Below, one piece after another: positions 1-8,752 of a stretch of DNA of 64,000 bases (position 1 is its first letter; every line of letters starts with the position of its first letter). This DNA is from Rhodococcus yunnanensis NBRC 103083. GTDB lineage: Bacteria; Actinomycetota; Actinomycetes; Mycobacteriales; Mycobacteriaceae. The notes under the pieces were generated by a model. The model ran no database searches, was not told the origin of the DNA, and saw only the letters and a program-made list of their open reading frames with translations. Position numbers and translations under genes: made by a program. Location: assembly GCF_001895005.1 (NCBI RefSeq), contig NZ_BCXH01000010.1, positions 142,014 to 206,013 of the forward strand, given 5' to 3'.

Positions 1-175
1 TGGTGGCGCGATACCGGCGAGTGAGGAGATCTGCACGAGGTGTCCATGCGTCCGCAGGCGGAAATCCGCCAGATCCGATGAGAACGAATCGATTGACGTT
101 ACATCTGAGACATGGGGCGCACCGCTGGTCAGCCTGACAAGCGCCGCCACATGGGATGAGAACCCACATCCAGTG

Positions 176-355
176 CTACTTTGCGCGCACGGGTGGCGGA
201 GCCGTTCTGCGGTCACGCCTGTCCTTGTGATCGACGAGCGTCCGACCTCCACCCATCGAGGCCGTACCGCACAGCGGACAGATCACATACCAATCCTCGA
301 AGCCGTCGATGAACTTCATCGTTCCTTGTTGCCCGACGGCTGGACATTGCGTCAT
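176..355 (-). CDS. Small zinc-ribbon-like protein
   Basis: A 59-residue reading frame opens with ATG behind a strong purine-rich ribosome binding site (GGGGGAAAG) and ends at TAG. It has a Cys at residue 4 and a CPLC knuckle at 26-29, which could be part of a metal-binding ribbon, and a basic C-terminal tail. It diverges from the DUF5131 gene. No family was recognised. The ribosome binding site and the paired cysteines are the reason to accept so short a gene; the function is unknown. Confidence 0.5.
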   Translation of the reverse strand: MTQCPAVGQQGTMKFIDGFEDWYVICPLCGTASMGGGRTLVDHKDRRDRRTAPPPVRAK

Positions 356-486
356 GCTTTCCCCCTTTGATTCGACTTCTGCAAGTGGCGTGTAAGAAGA
401 GAACCGGACTCACGTGCCGCACTGGCAACACTCACCGGCACGTGGTTCAATTGAGTGAATCGAACATACGTTCGTCAGGGGGTGAC

Positions 487-1230
487 GTGGCCGACAAGTC
501 GTCGATCGAATGGACCGAAGCGACGTGGAATCCGGTCACGGGATGTGACCGCGTTTCCGCAGGCTGCGACCATTGCTACGCGCTGACACTGTCCAAGCGA
601 CTGAAGGCTATGGGCGCAGAGAAGTATCAGAACGACGGTGACCCACGCACATCTGGACCAGGGTTCGGGGTGACCACCCACGAATCAGCGCTCGACCAAC
701 CTCGCCGATGGCGTGCGCCTCGGGTGGTCTTCGTCAATTCCATGAGTGACCTCTTCCACGCCAAGGTTCCAATTGCGTTCGTGCGGGACGTCTTCGACGT
801 GATGCGTGAGACTCCTCAACACACTTATCAGATCCTCACCAAGCGATCACTCCGGTTATCGCGCATGGCTGAGAAGTTGGAGTGGCCGTCGAACGTTTGG
901 ATGGGGGTGTCGGTCGAGGACTCGTCCGTGCTCGATCGTGTCGATCACCTGCGGTCCGTCCCCGCGGCGGTTCGCTTCCTTTCGTGCGAACCACTCATCG
1001 GTCCACTCGGCGGAATCGACCTGCGCGGTATCGGCTGGGTCATCGCGGGTGGAGAGTCCGGCCCCAATTACCGTGTGATGGATATCAATTGGGTTCGGGT
1101 CCTGCGTGACGACTGCCGCGAGGCCGATGTCCCATTCTTCTTCAAACAGTGGGGTGGACGGACTCCGAAGCAACTCGGCCGTCAGCTCGATGGCCGCCTG
1201 TGGGACGAAATGCCTCGACTGGCAATGTAG
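487..1230 (+). CDS. DUF5131 / phage Gp37-Gp68 family three-Cys-motif protein
   Basis: The 247-residue product begins with the family signature SSIEWTEATWNPVTGC and carries three cysteines at residues 20, 27 and 30 (C-x6-C-x2-C followed by Tyr), a pattern resembling a radical-SAM type iron-sulfur site. The frame is open further upstream to an ATG at 367, but the GTG at 487 directly precedes the conserved N-terminus and has a GGGGGTG ribosome binding site. Members occur in phages and accessory regions, usually beside a TcmP gene, as here. The biochemical role is not established. It ends one base before the stop of the convergent TcmP gene. Confidence 0.85.
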   Translation: MADKSSIEWTEATWNPVTGCDRVSAGCDHCYALTLSKRLKAMGAEKYQNDGDPRTSGPGFGVTTHESALDQPRRWRAPRVVFVNSMSDLFHAKVPIAFVRDVFDVMRETPQHTYQILTKRSLRLSRMAEKLEWPSNVWMGVSVEDSSVLDRVDHLRSVPAAVRFLSCEPLIGPLGGIDLRGIGWVIAGGESGPNYRVMDINWVRVLRDDCREADVPFFFKQWGGRTPKQLGRQLDGRLWDEMPRLAM

Positions 1231-2208
1231 TCACCACCATGGTCGCGACGACGGCTCCCAGTGGGGTTCGGGTCGCCACAACGTCTCGCCACTGACCTCG
1301 GGATCCGGGATTTCGACATCGAGAAAGCTCAGCTGCCCCGACTCGATGCGCGTCTCCTCTGCTGCCAGCTGGCGCGCCTGTTTCATCATCCCCGGCTCAC
1401 GCTGTGCGGCTTTGTTGTACAAATAGCTCATGATGTTGTCGCCAGCGATGTGATCAGTCGCGAAGACCATGTAGTACAACTCGGTCTCGTTCTGCATCGT
1501 CATCGGAATGGAATGTGTGACAGCGTAGCCGAGGTCCTCAGAGAGCTGCTTGCGAATGAGATTGACCATTTCGCGGCGATACTCAGAACCCGAAATAGTC
1601 TTTCTGTCTCGTGCTCGCTGGATCCGCAGCCAGTCCTCTGTCCCGTACGACATAGACACGCGCTCACGGAAGCGAACATGACCGCTACCGGTTGCACCCT
1701 TGATGACCATGGCTGGCGAGACAAGCATCCAGATCTCAGCCTTGGTTCTCGAGGTCGTCGGTTTGAACCGCGACACCTTTTCGATTGTGCTCCAGTGAAT
1801 CTCGGCAGCCTGCTGGTCTGCAAACACGAACGTAGGCGCCCACGACACAGGCTTCAGCCTACGAAGCACCGAGTCGATCGTCGAATTGCAGTCGCCGGGG
1901 ACCACATCGAATGTCTTGTGCGGGTATGTTCTTCTGAGGTTGTCTTCCAGAGCACCTGCGTTTTTCGGGAGTTCACAGAACGCATGATGCGTGAAGCCCG
2001 GATCGGACTCGAGTGCGCGACGAGGTGACCCCGCGAGCTGCTTACCGGTGTACCGCTCGACGTTCGCAGCCTGGCCTGCCATCAGATCGATATAGAGCCT
2101 CTCGTCCGATCGCTTCGCGGCTTTGTTGAAGGCCGGCAGATAGTCGCTCAGTATCTGCAGCTTGTTGACTGTCCAATACGACCACTCCCGTGGCGTTCTT
2201 TCCGACAC
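1231..2208 (-). CDS. tcmP: Three-Cys-motif partner protein TcmP
   Basis: The product (about 325 residues) matches TcmP, the usual neighbour of three-Cys-motif (DUF5131) proteins. Recognisable parts are the N-terminal WSYWTVNKLQILSDYLPAF segment, a YIDLMAG motif like a Rossmann nucleotide or SAM loop, and a later FVFADQQAAEIHW segment where many family members have an acidic D-P-x-G-like motif. The GTG at 2208 has AGGGG eight bases upstream and is preferred over a GTG three codons earlier that overlaps that ribosome binding site. It converges with the DUF5131 gene with zero bases between the stop codons. Function is unknown; a methyltransferase-like fold is an inference. Confidence 0.8.
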   Translation of the reverse strand: MSERTPREWSYWTVNKLQILSDYLPAFNKAAKRSDERLYIDLMAGQAANVERYTGKQLAGSPRRALESDPGFTHHAFCELPKNAGALEDNLRRTYPHKTFDVVPGDCNSTIDSVLRRLKPVSWAPTFVFADQQAAEIHWSTIEKVSRFKPTTSRTKAEIWMLVSPAMVIKGATGSGHVRFRERVSMSYGTEDWLRIQRARDRKTISGSEYRREMVNLIRKQLSEDLGYAVTHSIPMTMQNETELYYMVFATDHIAGDNIMSYLYNKAAQREPGMMKQARQLAAEETRIESGQLSFLDVEIPDPEVSGETLWRPEPHWEPSSRPWW

Positions 2209-2340
2209 CTGATCCACCCCTAATCAGTCGAAATTCATTCCCCCGCCGGACACTAGTTGTAGCCTCCGACAAACTTCGCAACTCAGTCCCGGCACAGCCT
2301 CGGCAGAGCGCCAACGTTGCAGGCGCTCTGCCGGTTCCGA

Positions 2341-2748
2341 CTAGACCCCAGCGGATCCGGTCCACGGCAGCGGTGCCGGAGCGGGAAGCGGCGCGGGGAC
2401 AGGTGCCGGAGCGGGCGCCGGAGCCTTCAGCGTCCATGTCCCGCAGTAATCGGAGACGAAGGCGACGTCGCTGGCCTTGATGGTCACCACAGCCTGACCG
2501 GACTCGGGGCTGACGAAGTCGTTGGCGATGATCGAGTCGAAATCACCGTCGAAACTCGATGCACGCTCCCAGTAGCAGCCGTACTCGTCCGTGGATCCAG
2601 CGGAGACGTAGGTGCCGGGGGCGATGTCGCTGCCGACAGCCCATGTGCCGTTGCCGAACGATGTTGCGGGAGCGGCGGACGCGATACCCGTACCGGCGAA
2701 AGCCGTGCCGGCCAGAACTGCAGCAGCGATGAGGGACTTCTTGAACAT
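2341..2748 (-). CDS. Secreted protein with proline-alanine-rich tail
   Basis: The 135-residue protein has a typical Sec signal peptide (MFKKSLIAAAVLAGTAFAG, cleavage probably after ASA near residue 26). A small domain follows with the pattern W-AVGSDIAPGTYVS and two cysteines at about 58 and 102 that could form a disulfide. The last 30 residues are a PAPAP/VPAPLP repeat, which may cross the cell wall or bind other molecules. It looks like small exported proteins common in rhodococci and nocardiae. It is a single gene between TcmP and the RNase H gene, with no clear functional link to them. Confidence 0.75.
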   Translation of the reverse strand: MFKKSLIAAAVLAGTAFAGTGIASAAPATSFGNGTWAVGSDIAPGTYVSAGSTDEYGCYWERASSFDGDFDSIIANDFVSPESGQAVVTIKASDVAFVSDYCGTWTLKAPAPAPAPVPAPLPAPAPLPWTGSAGV

Positions 2749-2825
2749 GGTGGAGCCTTTCGAGTGAAGTGAACGGTTCCGATCGAGTCTGATCGTGAGC
2801 CGGTACAGCAGGAAGAAACTGCTTC

Positions 2826-3689
2826 CTATGCGGATAGGGCAAGAGCGCTGCTCTGCCCCATGATGTTTCGGTTGATCTGATCCTTGACGCTGGAACTGAC
2901 GCCCGCTTCCTCGTTGCGACGCGCTGCCACTGCGAGGCGATCGGCAAGCTCGTTCAGTTCGTGGCCGGCGTGCCCGCGAACCCAGCTGTATCGGATGTCG
3001 CGGCCTGCCGCGCGGCGGTGAACTACATCGACGATTTCGACGACGTCACCGCGCCGCGTGTCGAGCAACCTCGCCCGCGACTTCCCCAGGCACGCCAGTG
3101 CTGGCTTGCTGTCGGTCAGAATGTGGAGACGACGGTCGGGGAATGTCTTGATCGCCAGGGCGATCGCGAGAAGCTCGCCGACGAGGACGGTTTCGACGTC
3201 GGGATATGCCTTACTGGCAAACGCGCCTTCTGCGCTGACGCACCCCACTCCGACACCGCTCCTGCGTGTCGCCTTGGATGCGTCGGTTGCCACGGTCAAC
3301 TCGGGGAGTGCCTCCCGTCTGGCCAGTTCTTCGGTCCACGCCCGGCGGTGAGCGAAGCGGGTGTAGTCGTCCAGGGCCTCGAGTGCCGTCCCGACCAGGT
3401 CGAGCAGCGGACCTCGTGCGACTGCAGCGACGCCGAGTCCGGGAAACGATTCCGCAACTGCCGCGATTTCACGCCGGAACGTGGTGTCCGCGATGTACAG
3501 GACACTCGGCTGATCGACGACGAGCAAAAAGTGCTCGAAGGCGTCCAGTGCGGCAGCATATTTCCCGTCACCGACCCGACTCGTGAAAACCTTTGCTTGC
3601 GTTCCGCTTTCGCAGGCCCACGCCAGGGCTACTTCCAAGTCGGCATCGGGCCCGACGTCGTTCCTACGAATATGAAGAGCTGCGAGCAC
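2826..3689 (-). CDS. RNase H-domain protein with uncharacterised N-terminal region
   Basis: The C-terminal half is a ribonuclease HI fold with all four metal-binding acids in order: D136 (TVATDAS), E172 (VGELLAIALAI), D193 (ILTDSKPA) and D250 (HELNELADRLA). Such enzymes cut the RNA strand of RNA-DNA hybrids. The first 125 residues match nothing I recognise. The GTG at 3689 has a perfect GAGGAGG five bases upstream and is preferred over the TTG at 3722. The gene diverges from the restriction-modification operon, with a palindromic operator in the shared intergenic region. It could be a housekeeping-type RNase H or a nuclease tied to the defence region; the shared promoter favours a regulatory link. 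Confidence 0.8.
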   Translation of the reverse strand: MLAALHIRRNDVGPDADLEVALAWACESGTQAKVFTSRVGDGKYAAALDAFEHFLLVVDQPSVLYIADTTFRREIAAVAESFPGLGVAAVARGPLLDLVGTALEALDDYTRFAHRRAWTEELARREALPELTVATDASKATRRSGVGVGCVSAEGAFASKAYPDVETVLVGELLAIALAIKTFPDRRLHILTDSKPALACLGKSRARLLDTRRGDVVEIVDVVHRRAAGRDIRYSWVRGHAGHELNELADRLAVAARRNEEAGVSSSVKDQINRNIMGQSSALALSA

Positions 3690-3759
3690 TGTGGCCTCCT
3701 CGGTTGGCTGTGGAATGAACAAAGCATCAGCCAGAGCGGTAGAGATTGGAAGTGATCAG

Positions 3760-3779
3760 TTGATAACCCGAGTTATCAC
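3760..3779. promoter_or_regulatory. Palindromic operator, copy 1
   Basis: TTGATAAC, spacer ccga, then GTTATCAC: a near-perfect 20-bp inverted repeat (18-bp perfect core) in the divergent region between the RNase H gene and the modification operon. It lies 92 bases before the operon start codon and about 70 bases before the RNase H start codon. The same palindrome with the same 4-base spacer occurs at 18264-18283 in front of hsdR. A dimeric repressor is the simplest reader; the HTH domain of the product starting at 3872 is a candidate. Confidence 0.65.
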
Positions 3780-3871
3780 CTCTTTGGTGCCAATGAAGCA
3801 TTCCATGCGGTAGTTTTCAAGGGCTGGACCGACGCGTCCGAAGGACAACACTACCGAGGAGGTGCGACATC

Positions 3872-5962
3872 GTGGTTCAGCGAGTCAACACTCTTCTCAC
3901 GATGTCCGACATCGCCGCCTTGGCCCAGGTCCAGCGCCCGGTAGTGACAATGTGGACACGCCGCTACACCGGCAGTGACCGCCCCTTTCCTGCCCCCTCC
4001 CAGATACGTGGCCGGCAACGCCACTACGACGGTGACGAGGTGGTCCGCTGGATCGAGAGCAGAAACCTCGGCAACAACGACGCGCTCGACGAGAGCCTTG
4101 CCCTGCATGCGGCCCTGAACACGGGCGACGAGTTCGACGAAGACATCGTGTTCGACGGCATCACCGCACTCCTCTGCTTGAAGTGGTATCTCGGCGGTCA
4201 GCTGAGCGAGTATTCATCCGCCGAGCTCCTCGACGAGGCCGACGAAACCGATCCCGACGACGAGTTTCTCTACTCGGAGATCGAGACGCTCGGAGACGGC
4301 CTCACTAAGTTTGCCGAGTACACCGATCTCCTGGCAGATTCCGCATACGAACCGAAGTTCGCGTTCGAATCACTTGTGGCTCAACGGAACCGCTCGACGA
4401 TCAGTAGCGATTCCGGTGGCCGAGTCTCCCCGCAGTGCCTGACGCTGTGCGCCGCGATCACCGCGGCGCTCACCGACCCCGACCACCACGTCTACGTCGA
4501 CCCCACCGCCGGCACCAGCGATTTGCTGGTCGCTGTCCGCGCCGGCCTTCCCGAGTACTCGGAACCGACGTCCATGTGCAATGAAACCGGTTCACGTACC
4601 TCACGTTTGGCGCGTCGGCGTCTCGCCGTCCACGGTTGGGCGCGCGCGAGTCCGCCACGCGGCGGCTTCGGAACCGGCTTCGAGTTGTCGGGTCCGTCGG
4701 CGTTCGTCATCCAATACCCGTCGGCATCATCGCTCGGTCACACCGATGCACAGATACTGTCCGAGATCGACGACATTGCCGTCCAGATGTCCGACGACCA
4801 TGTCGCCGTTGTATTGGCCCCTGCCTCGGCACTGCTCGATGCGCAGCCGGACCCTGAGGCCGCACGCCTACGCTCGGACATCCTGCGGTCCGATCGCGTG
4901 CGCGCTGCGATTCGGCTGCCGGAAGGCCTCATGCCGGCCAGCCCTGGAACATCGCTGGCACTCTGGGTCCTGGGCCCCGCGTCCGAGGCAGTGCGGCCGG
5001 CCGATCGGTGGTCGGTGATCGTGGATGTCGGATCACGCGAACTCGATGACGCGACTACCGACGGATTGGTCTCCGATGTCGTTGCTGCGATGGGTGATTG
5101 GAACAGCATTCGTGCTCACGCTTTCCAGTTCGGCGTTCTCACCAAGACGTCGGTGCTGTTGGCGGAGGACAAGCGCGGACTCACTCCAACACGGATCAAG
5201 CGGCCTCGTGTTCGACGTATCGGTGCCGATCTCGCTGCCGAGATCCTCACGCGCTCGGATGCAATTCAACACACTCAGCTCGAATTGCGCCGCGACGTCC
5301 GTCTACCGGTCGAGTATCGAGCCGCAGACGGCTCTTTGCTGCCCACCCTCGGTCAACTCGCTGCGTCCGGTGAGCTGAAAGTGCTGGGTGGTCACAGGAT
5401 CGAGCCCGGACACATTCTCGCCGGGGGAGCAGTCCGTGTGATCGGACTCGAAGAAGTGCTCGGTCAGATTGGGATCGGACAACGTGGAGTCGATCGCTTG
5501 CTGTTCACCGCGGCGTATCCCAGCGCCCGCTACACCGAACCCGGCGACATCGTGTTCACCTCGGGCGCGCGCTTCGGTGCGGTCGTCGATCACGACGGTT
5601 CCTCGGTCGCCGTCTTTCCAGCGCGAATCATCAGGATCGCCGACGCGACCTCCTCGGGCCTGATTCCCGACGTCATCGCAGGTCACCTGAATGCATCCGG
5701 CCTCGGCTCACGCCCACCGCGTGCCATCAGATCCAGCGCCACATGGAAACGCTGGGAAGTACCTCGCGTTCCACCAGAGACAGCTGCGGCGACGATCGAT
5801 GCCGTCGATTCGTTGCGACGACATCGTGCGACCGCCGCGCAATTACTGGCCGAAATCGAACAATTAACAAGCACTCTCGTCGACGGATTGGCGCACGGCG
5901 TGCTCACCGTCAGCGATGGTTCACGGGCTCCACAAGAAAGGTCTGCACAGAATGCCTCCTAG
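3872..5962 (+). CDS. HTH - degenerate N6 methyltransferase - HsdS-like fusion protein
   Basis: This 696-residue protein starts at a GTG with a perfect AGGAGGTG ribosome binding site. Residues 8-65 look like a MerR-type helix-turn-helix (TMSDIAALAQVQRPVVTMW, then a wing and EVVRWI). Residues 185-300 resemble HsdM-type gamma-class methyltransferases: motif I survives as VDPTAGTSDLL (209-219) and the following helix as RLARRRLAVHG. Where NPPF or NPPY should be, the sequence reads QYPS (281-284), so the catalytic motif is lost. The C-terminal third resembles an HsdS half, with a GDIVF segment and a long helix ending LVDGLAHGVLTV. It overlaps hsdM by 11 bases. It may be a DNA-binding regulator or specificity accessory of the type I system rather than a methylase. 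Confidence 0.7.
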   Translation: MVQRVNTLLTMSDIAALAQVQRPVVTMWTRRYTGSDRPFPAPSQIRGRQRHYDGDEVVRWIESRNLGNNDALDESLALHAALNTGDEFDEDIVFDGITALLCLKWYLGGQLSEYSSAELLDEADETDPDDEFLYSEIETLGDGLTKFAEYTDLLADSAYEPKFAFESLVAQRNRSTISSDSGGRVSPQCLTLCAAITAALTDPDHHVYVDPTAGTSDLLVAVRAGLPEYSEPTSMCNETGSRTSRLARRRLAVHGWARASPPRGGFGTGFELSGPSAFVIQYPSASSLGHTDAQILSEIDDIAVQMSDDHVAVVLAPASALLDAQPDPEAARLRSDILRSDRVRAAIRLPEGLMPASPGTSLALWVLGPASEAVRPADRWSVIVDVGSRELDDATTDGLVSDVVAAMGDWNSIRAHAFQFGVLTKTSVLLAEDKRGLTPTRIKRPRVRRIGADLAAEILTRSDAIQHTQLELRRDVRLPVEYRAADGSLLPTLGQLAASGELKVLGGHRIEPGHILAGGAVRVIGLEEVLGQIGIGQRGVDRLLFTAAYPSARYTEPGDIVFTSGARFGAVVDHDGSSVAVFPARIIRIADATSSGLIPDVIAGHLNASGLGSRPPRAIRSSATWKRWEVPRVPPETAAATIDAVDSLRRHRATAAQLLAEIEQLTSTLVDGLAHGVLTVSDGSRAPQERSAQNAS

Positions 5963-7568
5963 GAAACGGGCGGTGACGGTCACCACGCCGTCGACCATGA
6001 AGGAACTGAAGGACACACTCTGGAAGGCTGCGGACAAACTCCGCGGTTCGATGGACGCGTCGCAGTACAAGGACGTCATCCTCGGGTTGGTGTTCCTCAA
6101 ATACGTGTCCGACGCCTTCGACGAGCGTCGTGAGCGGATCCGTGCGGAGCTCGTTGCCGACGGGATGACCGAGGACCAGATCGGCGACCTGATCGACGAC
6201 GAAGACGAGTACCTCGGCAACAGCGTCTTCTGGGTTCCCGAGACGGCCCGCTGGAAGTACCTCGCGGAGAACGCGAAAGGCATTCAGGAGGTTGTGGGTA
6301 CGGCCGGAAAGTCGACCGGCGAGTTGATCAATGCGGCAATGGTGTCGATCATGGCCTCCAACTCGACGCTGACCGGAACGCTGCCCGTTGTGTTCAACGA
6401 CGACAGTATCGATCAACGCAGGCTCGGCGAGCTGATCGACTTGCTCACCGATACCCGCTTCACCGGGCATGGATCGACGAAGGCCCGAGACCTCCTTGGC
6501 GAGGTGTACGAATATTTCCTCGAAAAGTTTGCTCGCGCAGAGGGCAAGCGCGGCGGCGAGTTCTACACGCCCGCAAGCGTTGTCCGCGTGCTGGTCGAGG
6601 TACTCGAACCATACAGCGGCCGAGTCTACGACCCATGCTGTGGTTCGGGTGGAATGTTCGTTCAGACCGAAAAGTTCATCGAGAACCACGGTGGGAACAC
6701 CGCTGACGCTGCGGTCTATGGCCAGGAAGCTAACCAGCGCACGTGGCAGATGGCGAAGATGAACCTCGCGATCCACGGTGTCACCGGCAACCTCGGGGAT
6801 CGGTGGGAAGACACCTTCGCTCACGACAAGCACCCAGACCTGAAGGCGGACTTCGTCCTTGCGAACCCGCCGTTCAACATCAAGGACTGGTCGCGGCGTG
6901 AGGACGACAAGCGGTGGAAGTTCGGCGTACCGCCTGCCGGCAATGCGAACTATGCGTGGATCCAGCACATCATCTCGAAGCTCGCCGAGCGCGGTAGTGC
7001 GGGTGTAGTTATGGCGAACGGTTCCATGTCCTCCAACTCCGGCGGCGAGGGCGACATCCGTGCTCAGTTGGTCGAGGCAGACCTGGTGTCCTGCATGATC
7101 GCACTGCCGACCCAGCTATTCCGCAGCACCGGAATCCCGGTCTGTGTCTGGTTCTTTGCGAAAGATAAGACCGCCGGGCCCAAGGGGTCGATCGACCGAC
7201 AGGGTCAGGTGCTGTTCATCGACGCCCGAAATATGGGCTACATGGTCGACCGGGCTGAGCGGGCATTGAGTGATGAGGATATAGCGAAGATTGGCAGAAT
7301 CTTTCACGCCTGGAGGGGTACAAAATCGGCAACGGATACGGACTATTCGGATGAACCGGGCCTTTGCTACTCGGCCAGCCTAGATGAAATCAAAGCGGCG
7401 AGCTATGTTTTGAGCCCTGGTCGCTTTGTGCAGTCCGTCGAGGTCGAGGATGATGGGATTCCAATAAGCGACAAGATCGATCAGATCACCTCAGTATTGT
7501 ATCGGCAGTTCGAAGAGTCTGACCGCCTACAAGCAGTTATTCGCGAGCAGATGGCCCGCGTACGATGA
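5952..7568 (+). CDS. hsdM: Type I restriction-modification system methyltransferase subunit HsdM
   Basis: A 538-residue N6-adenine methyltransferase. The N-terminal helical domain (KELKDTLWKAADKLRGSM... LVFLKYVSDAF) is the one that contacts HsdS in type I enzymes. SAM motif I is DPCCGSGGMF (227-236) and catalytic motif IV is NPPF (305-308), so it should be active. Length is typical. The ATG at 5952 lies inside the end of the preceding gene, with GAAAGG upstream; an ATG 12 codons earlier is possible. The stop overlaps hsdS by four bases (ATGA), so translation is coupled. With HsdS it forms the modification enzyme and with HsdR, encoded about 9.6 kb downstream, the restriction complex. Confidence 0.95.
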   Translation: MPPRKRAVTVTTPSTMKELKDTLWKAADKLRGSMDASQYKDVILGLVFLKYVSDAFDERRERIRAELVADGMTEDQIGDLIDDEDEYLGNSVFWVPETARWKYLAENAKGIQEVVGTAGKSTGELINAAMVSIMASNSTLTGTLPVVFNDDSIDQRRLGELIDLLTDTRFTGHGSTKARDLLGEVYEYFLEKFARAEGKRGGEFYTPASVVRVLVEVLEPYSGRVYDPCCGSGGMFVQTEKFIENHGGNTADAAVYGQEANQRTWQMAKMNLAIHGVTGNLGDRWEDTFAHDKHPDLKADFVLANPPFNIKDWSRREDDKRWKFGVPPAGNANYAWIQHIISKLAERGSAGVVMANGSMSSNSGGEGDIRAQLVEADLVSCMIALPTQLFRSTGIPVCVWFFAKDKTAGPKGSIDRQGQVLFIDARNMGYMVDRAERALSDEDIAKIGRIFHAWRGTKSATDTDYSDEPGLCYSASLDEIKAASYVLSPGRFVQSVEVEDDGIPISDKIDQITSVLYRQFEESDRLQAVIREQMARVR

Positions 7569-8752
7569 CTTCTCGCAAGACACTTGGCGATGTTTGTTCA
7601 GCAATCGTTGACTGCGAGCACAAATCAGCACCGATCGATCCGATCGGAGACTATTATGCTGTAGGCACACCGGCAATGCGAACCGGATACATAGACTACA
7701 AGGGTGCGCGCAGGATATCAGCGGCGACGTTCGAGCAGTGGACCCGACGACTAAGGCCAGAATATGGCGACCTGCTGCTCGCACGCGAAGCACCTGTCGG
7801 ACCAATCATTCAGATTCCAATGAGTGAGAACATTGCGCCGGGTCAGAGAACCGTCCTTTTACGACCTGATCGCGGTCAAATTACATCTACGTACCTTTAC
7901 TATCTCCTTCGGTCTCCTGATCAACAAACGCGACTGCTACAAAAGTCAGGCGGGTCCACAGTTGCCCATTTGAACGTCGCAGATGTCAGAGGATTTGGGC
8001 TTCCTACAATCCCTGACCTTGCTACCCAAGAGAGAATTTGCAGCGTTCTAAGGGCAATCGACCAAAAAATTGCATGCAACTCTGAAATCATCGCGAACTC
8101 AGACATGTTGTCTGCGCTTGCATTTAGATCAATGTCCGAACTTTCCCAACATCGTCCGTTGTCGTCAATGGCAGAATTCATTAACGGAAAAGCCTTTACA
8201 AGGAATGCAAGCGGCACGGGCCGAGTGGTGGTTCGAATCGCAGAACTCAACTCGGGAATCGGGCCTTCAACAATTATGAGTGATGCACTCGTTCCGCCAC
8301 AGCATCTCGCAACAAAAGGGGACATTCTATTTGCTTGGTCAGGTTCCCTCACCCTCCATCGATGGTATCGCGACGATGCAATAATAAATCAACACATATT
8401 TAAGGTGTTACCTATAGGCGACACTCCAAATTGGCTTATTTTCCAACTCATCAATAACAAGTTAAGACAATTCCAGGATATTGCAGCAGACAAGGCCACT
8501 ACGATGGGCCATATCCAGCGCAAACACCTTGACGACCCTGTGCCGGTACCGAGATCGACGGATATCGACCGATGGGATCCACTTCTGTCCGCACTGTGGA
8601 GCAGGTCGTTGCTTGCGGAGGTCGAATCGGAGCATCTGTCGAAGCTCCGGGATCTATTGCTCCCGCAACTAGTCGCTGGGAGACTTACAGTAGGAAATGC
8701 GGAGGAGCATGTTGGCGATCTGCCCACTAATGTAAGGAAAACTGGTGCCTGA
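7565..8752 (+). CDS. hsdS: Type I restriction-modification system specificity subunit HsdS
   Basis: The 395-residue product has the two-half HsdS layout: target recognition domain 1 (residues 1-150, with YGDLLLAREAPVG and HLNVADVRGFGLPTIP), a connecting helix, target recognition domain 2 (about 195-335, with KGDILFAWSGSL and GHIQRKHLDDPVPVP), and a final helix ending LRDLLLPQLVAGRLTV. It sets the DNA sequence recognised by the type I complex. The interior of the gene is clearly more AT-rich than its neighbours, as expected where recognition domains have been swapped by transfer. It is coupled to hsdM by ATGA and overlaps the next gene by eight bases. Confidence 0.93.
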   Translation: MTSRKTLGDVCSAIVDCEHKSAPIDPIGDYYAVGTPAMRTGYIDYKGARRISAATFEQWTRRLRPEYGDLLLAREAPVGPIIQIPMSENIAPGQRTVLLRPDRGQITSTYLYYLLRSPDQQTRLLQKSGGSTVAHLNVADVRGFGLPTIPDLATQERICSVLRAIDQKIACNSEIIANSDMLSALAFRSMSELSQHRPLSSMAEFINGKAFTRNASGTGRVVVRIAELNSGIGPSTIMSDALVPPQHLATKGDILFAWSGSLTLHRWYRDDAIINQHIFKVLPIGDTPNWLIFQLINNKLRQFQDIAADKATTMGHIQRKHLDDPVPVPRSTDIDRWDPLLSALWSRSLLAEVESEHLSKLRDLLLPQLVAGRLTVGNAEEHVGDLPTNVRKTGA

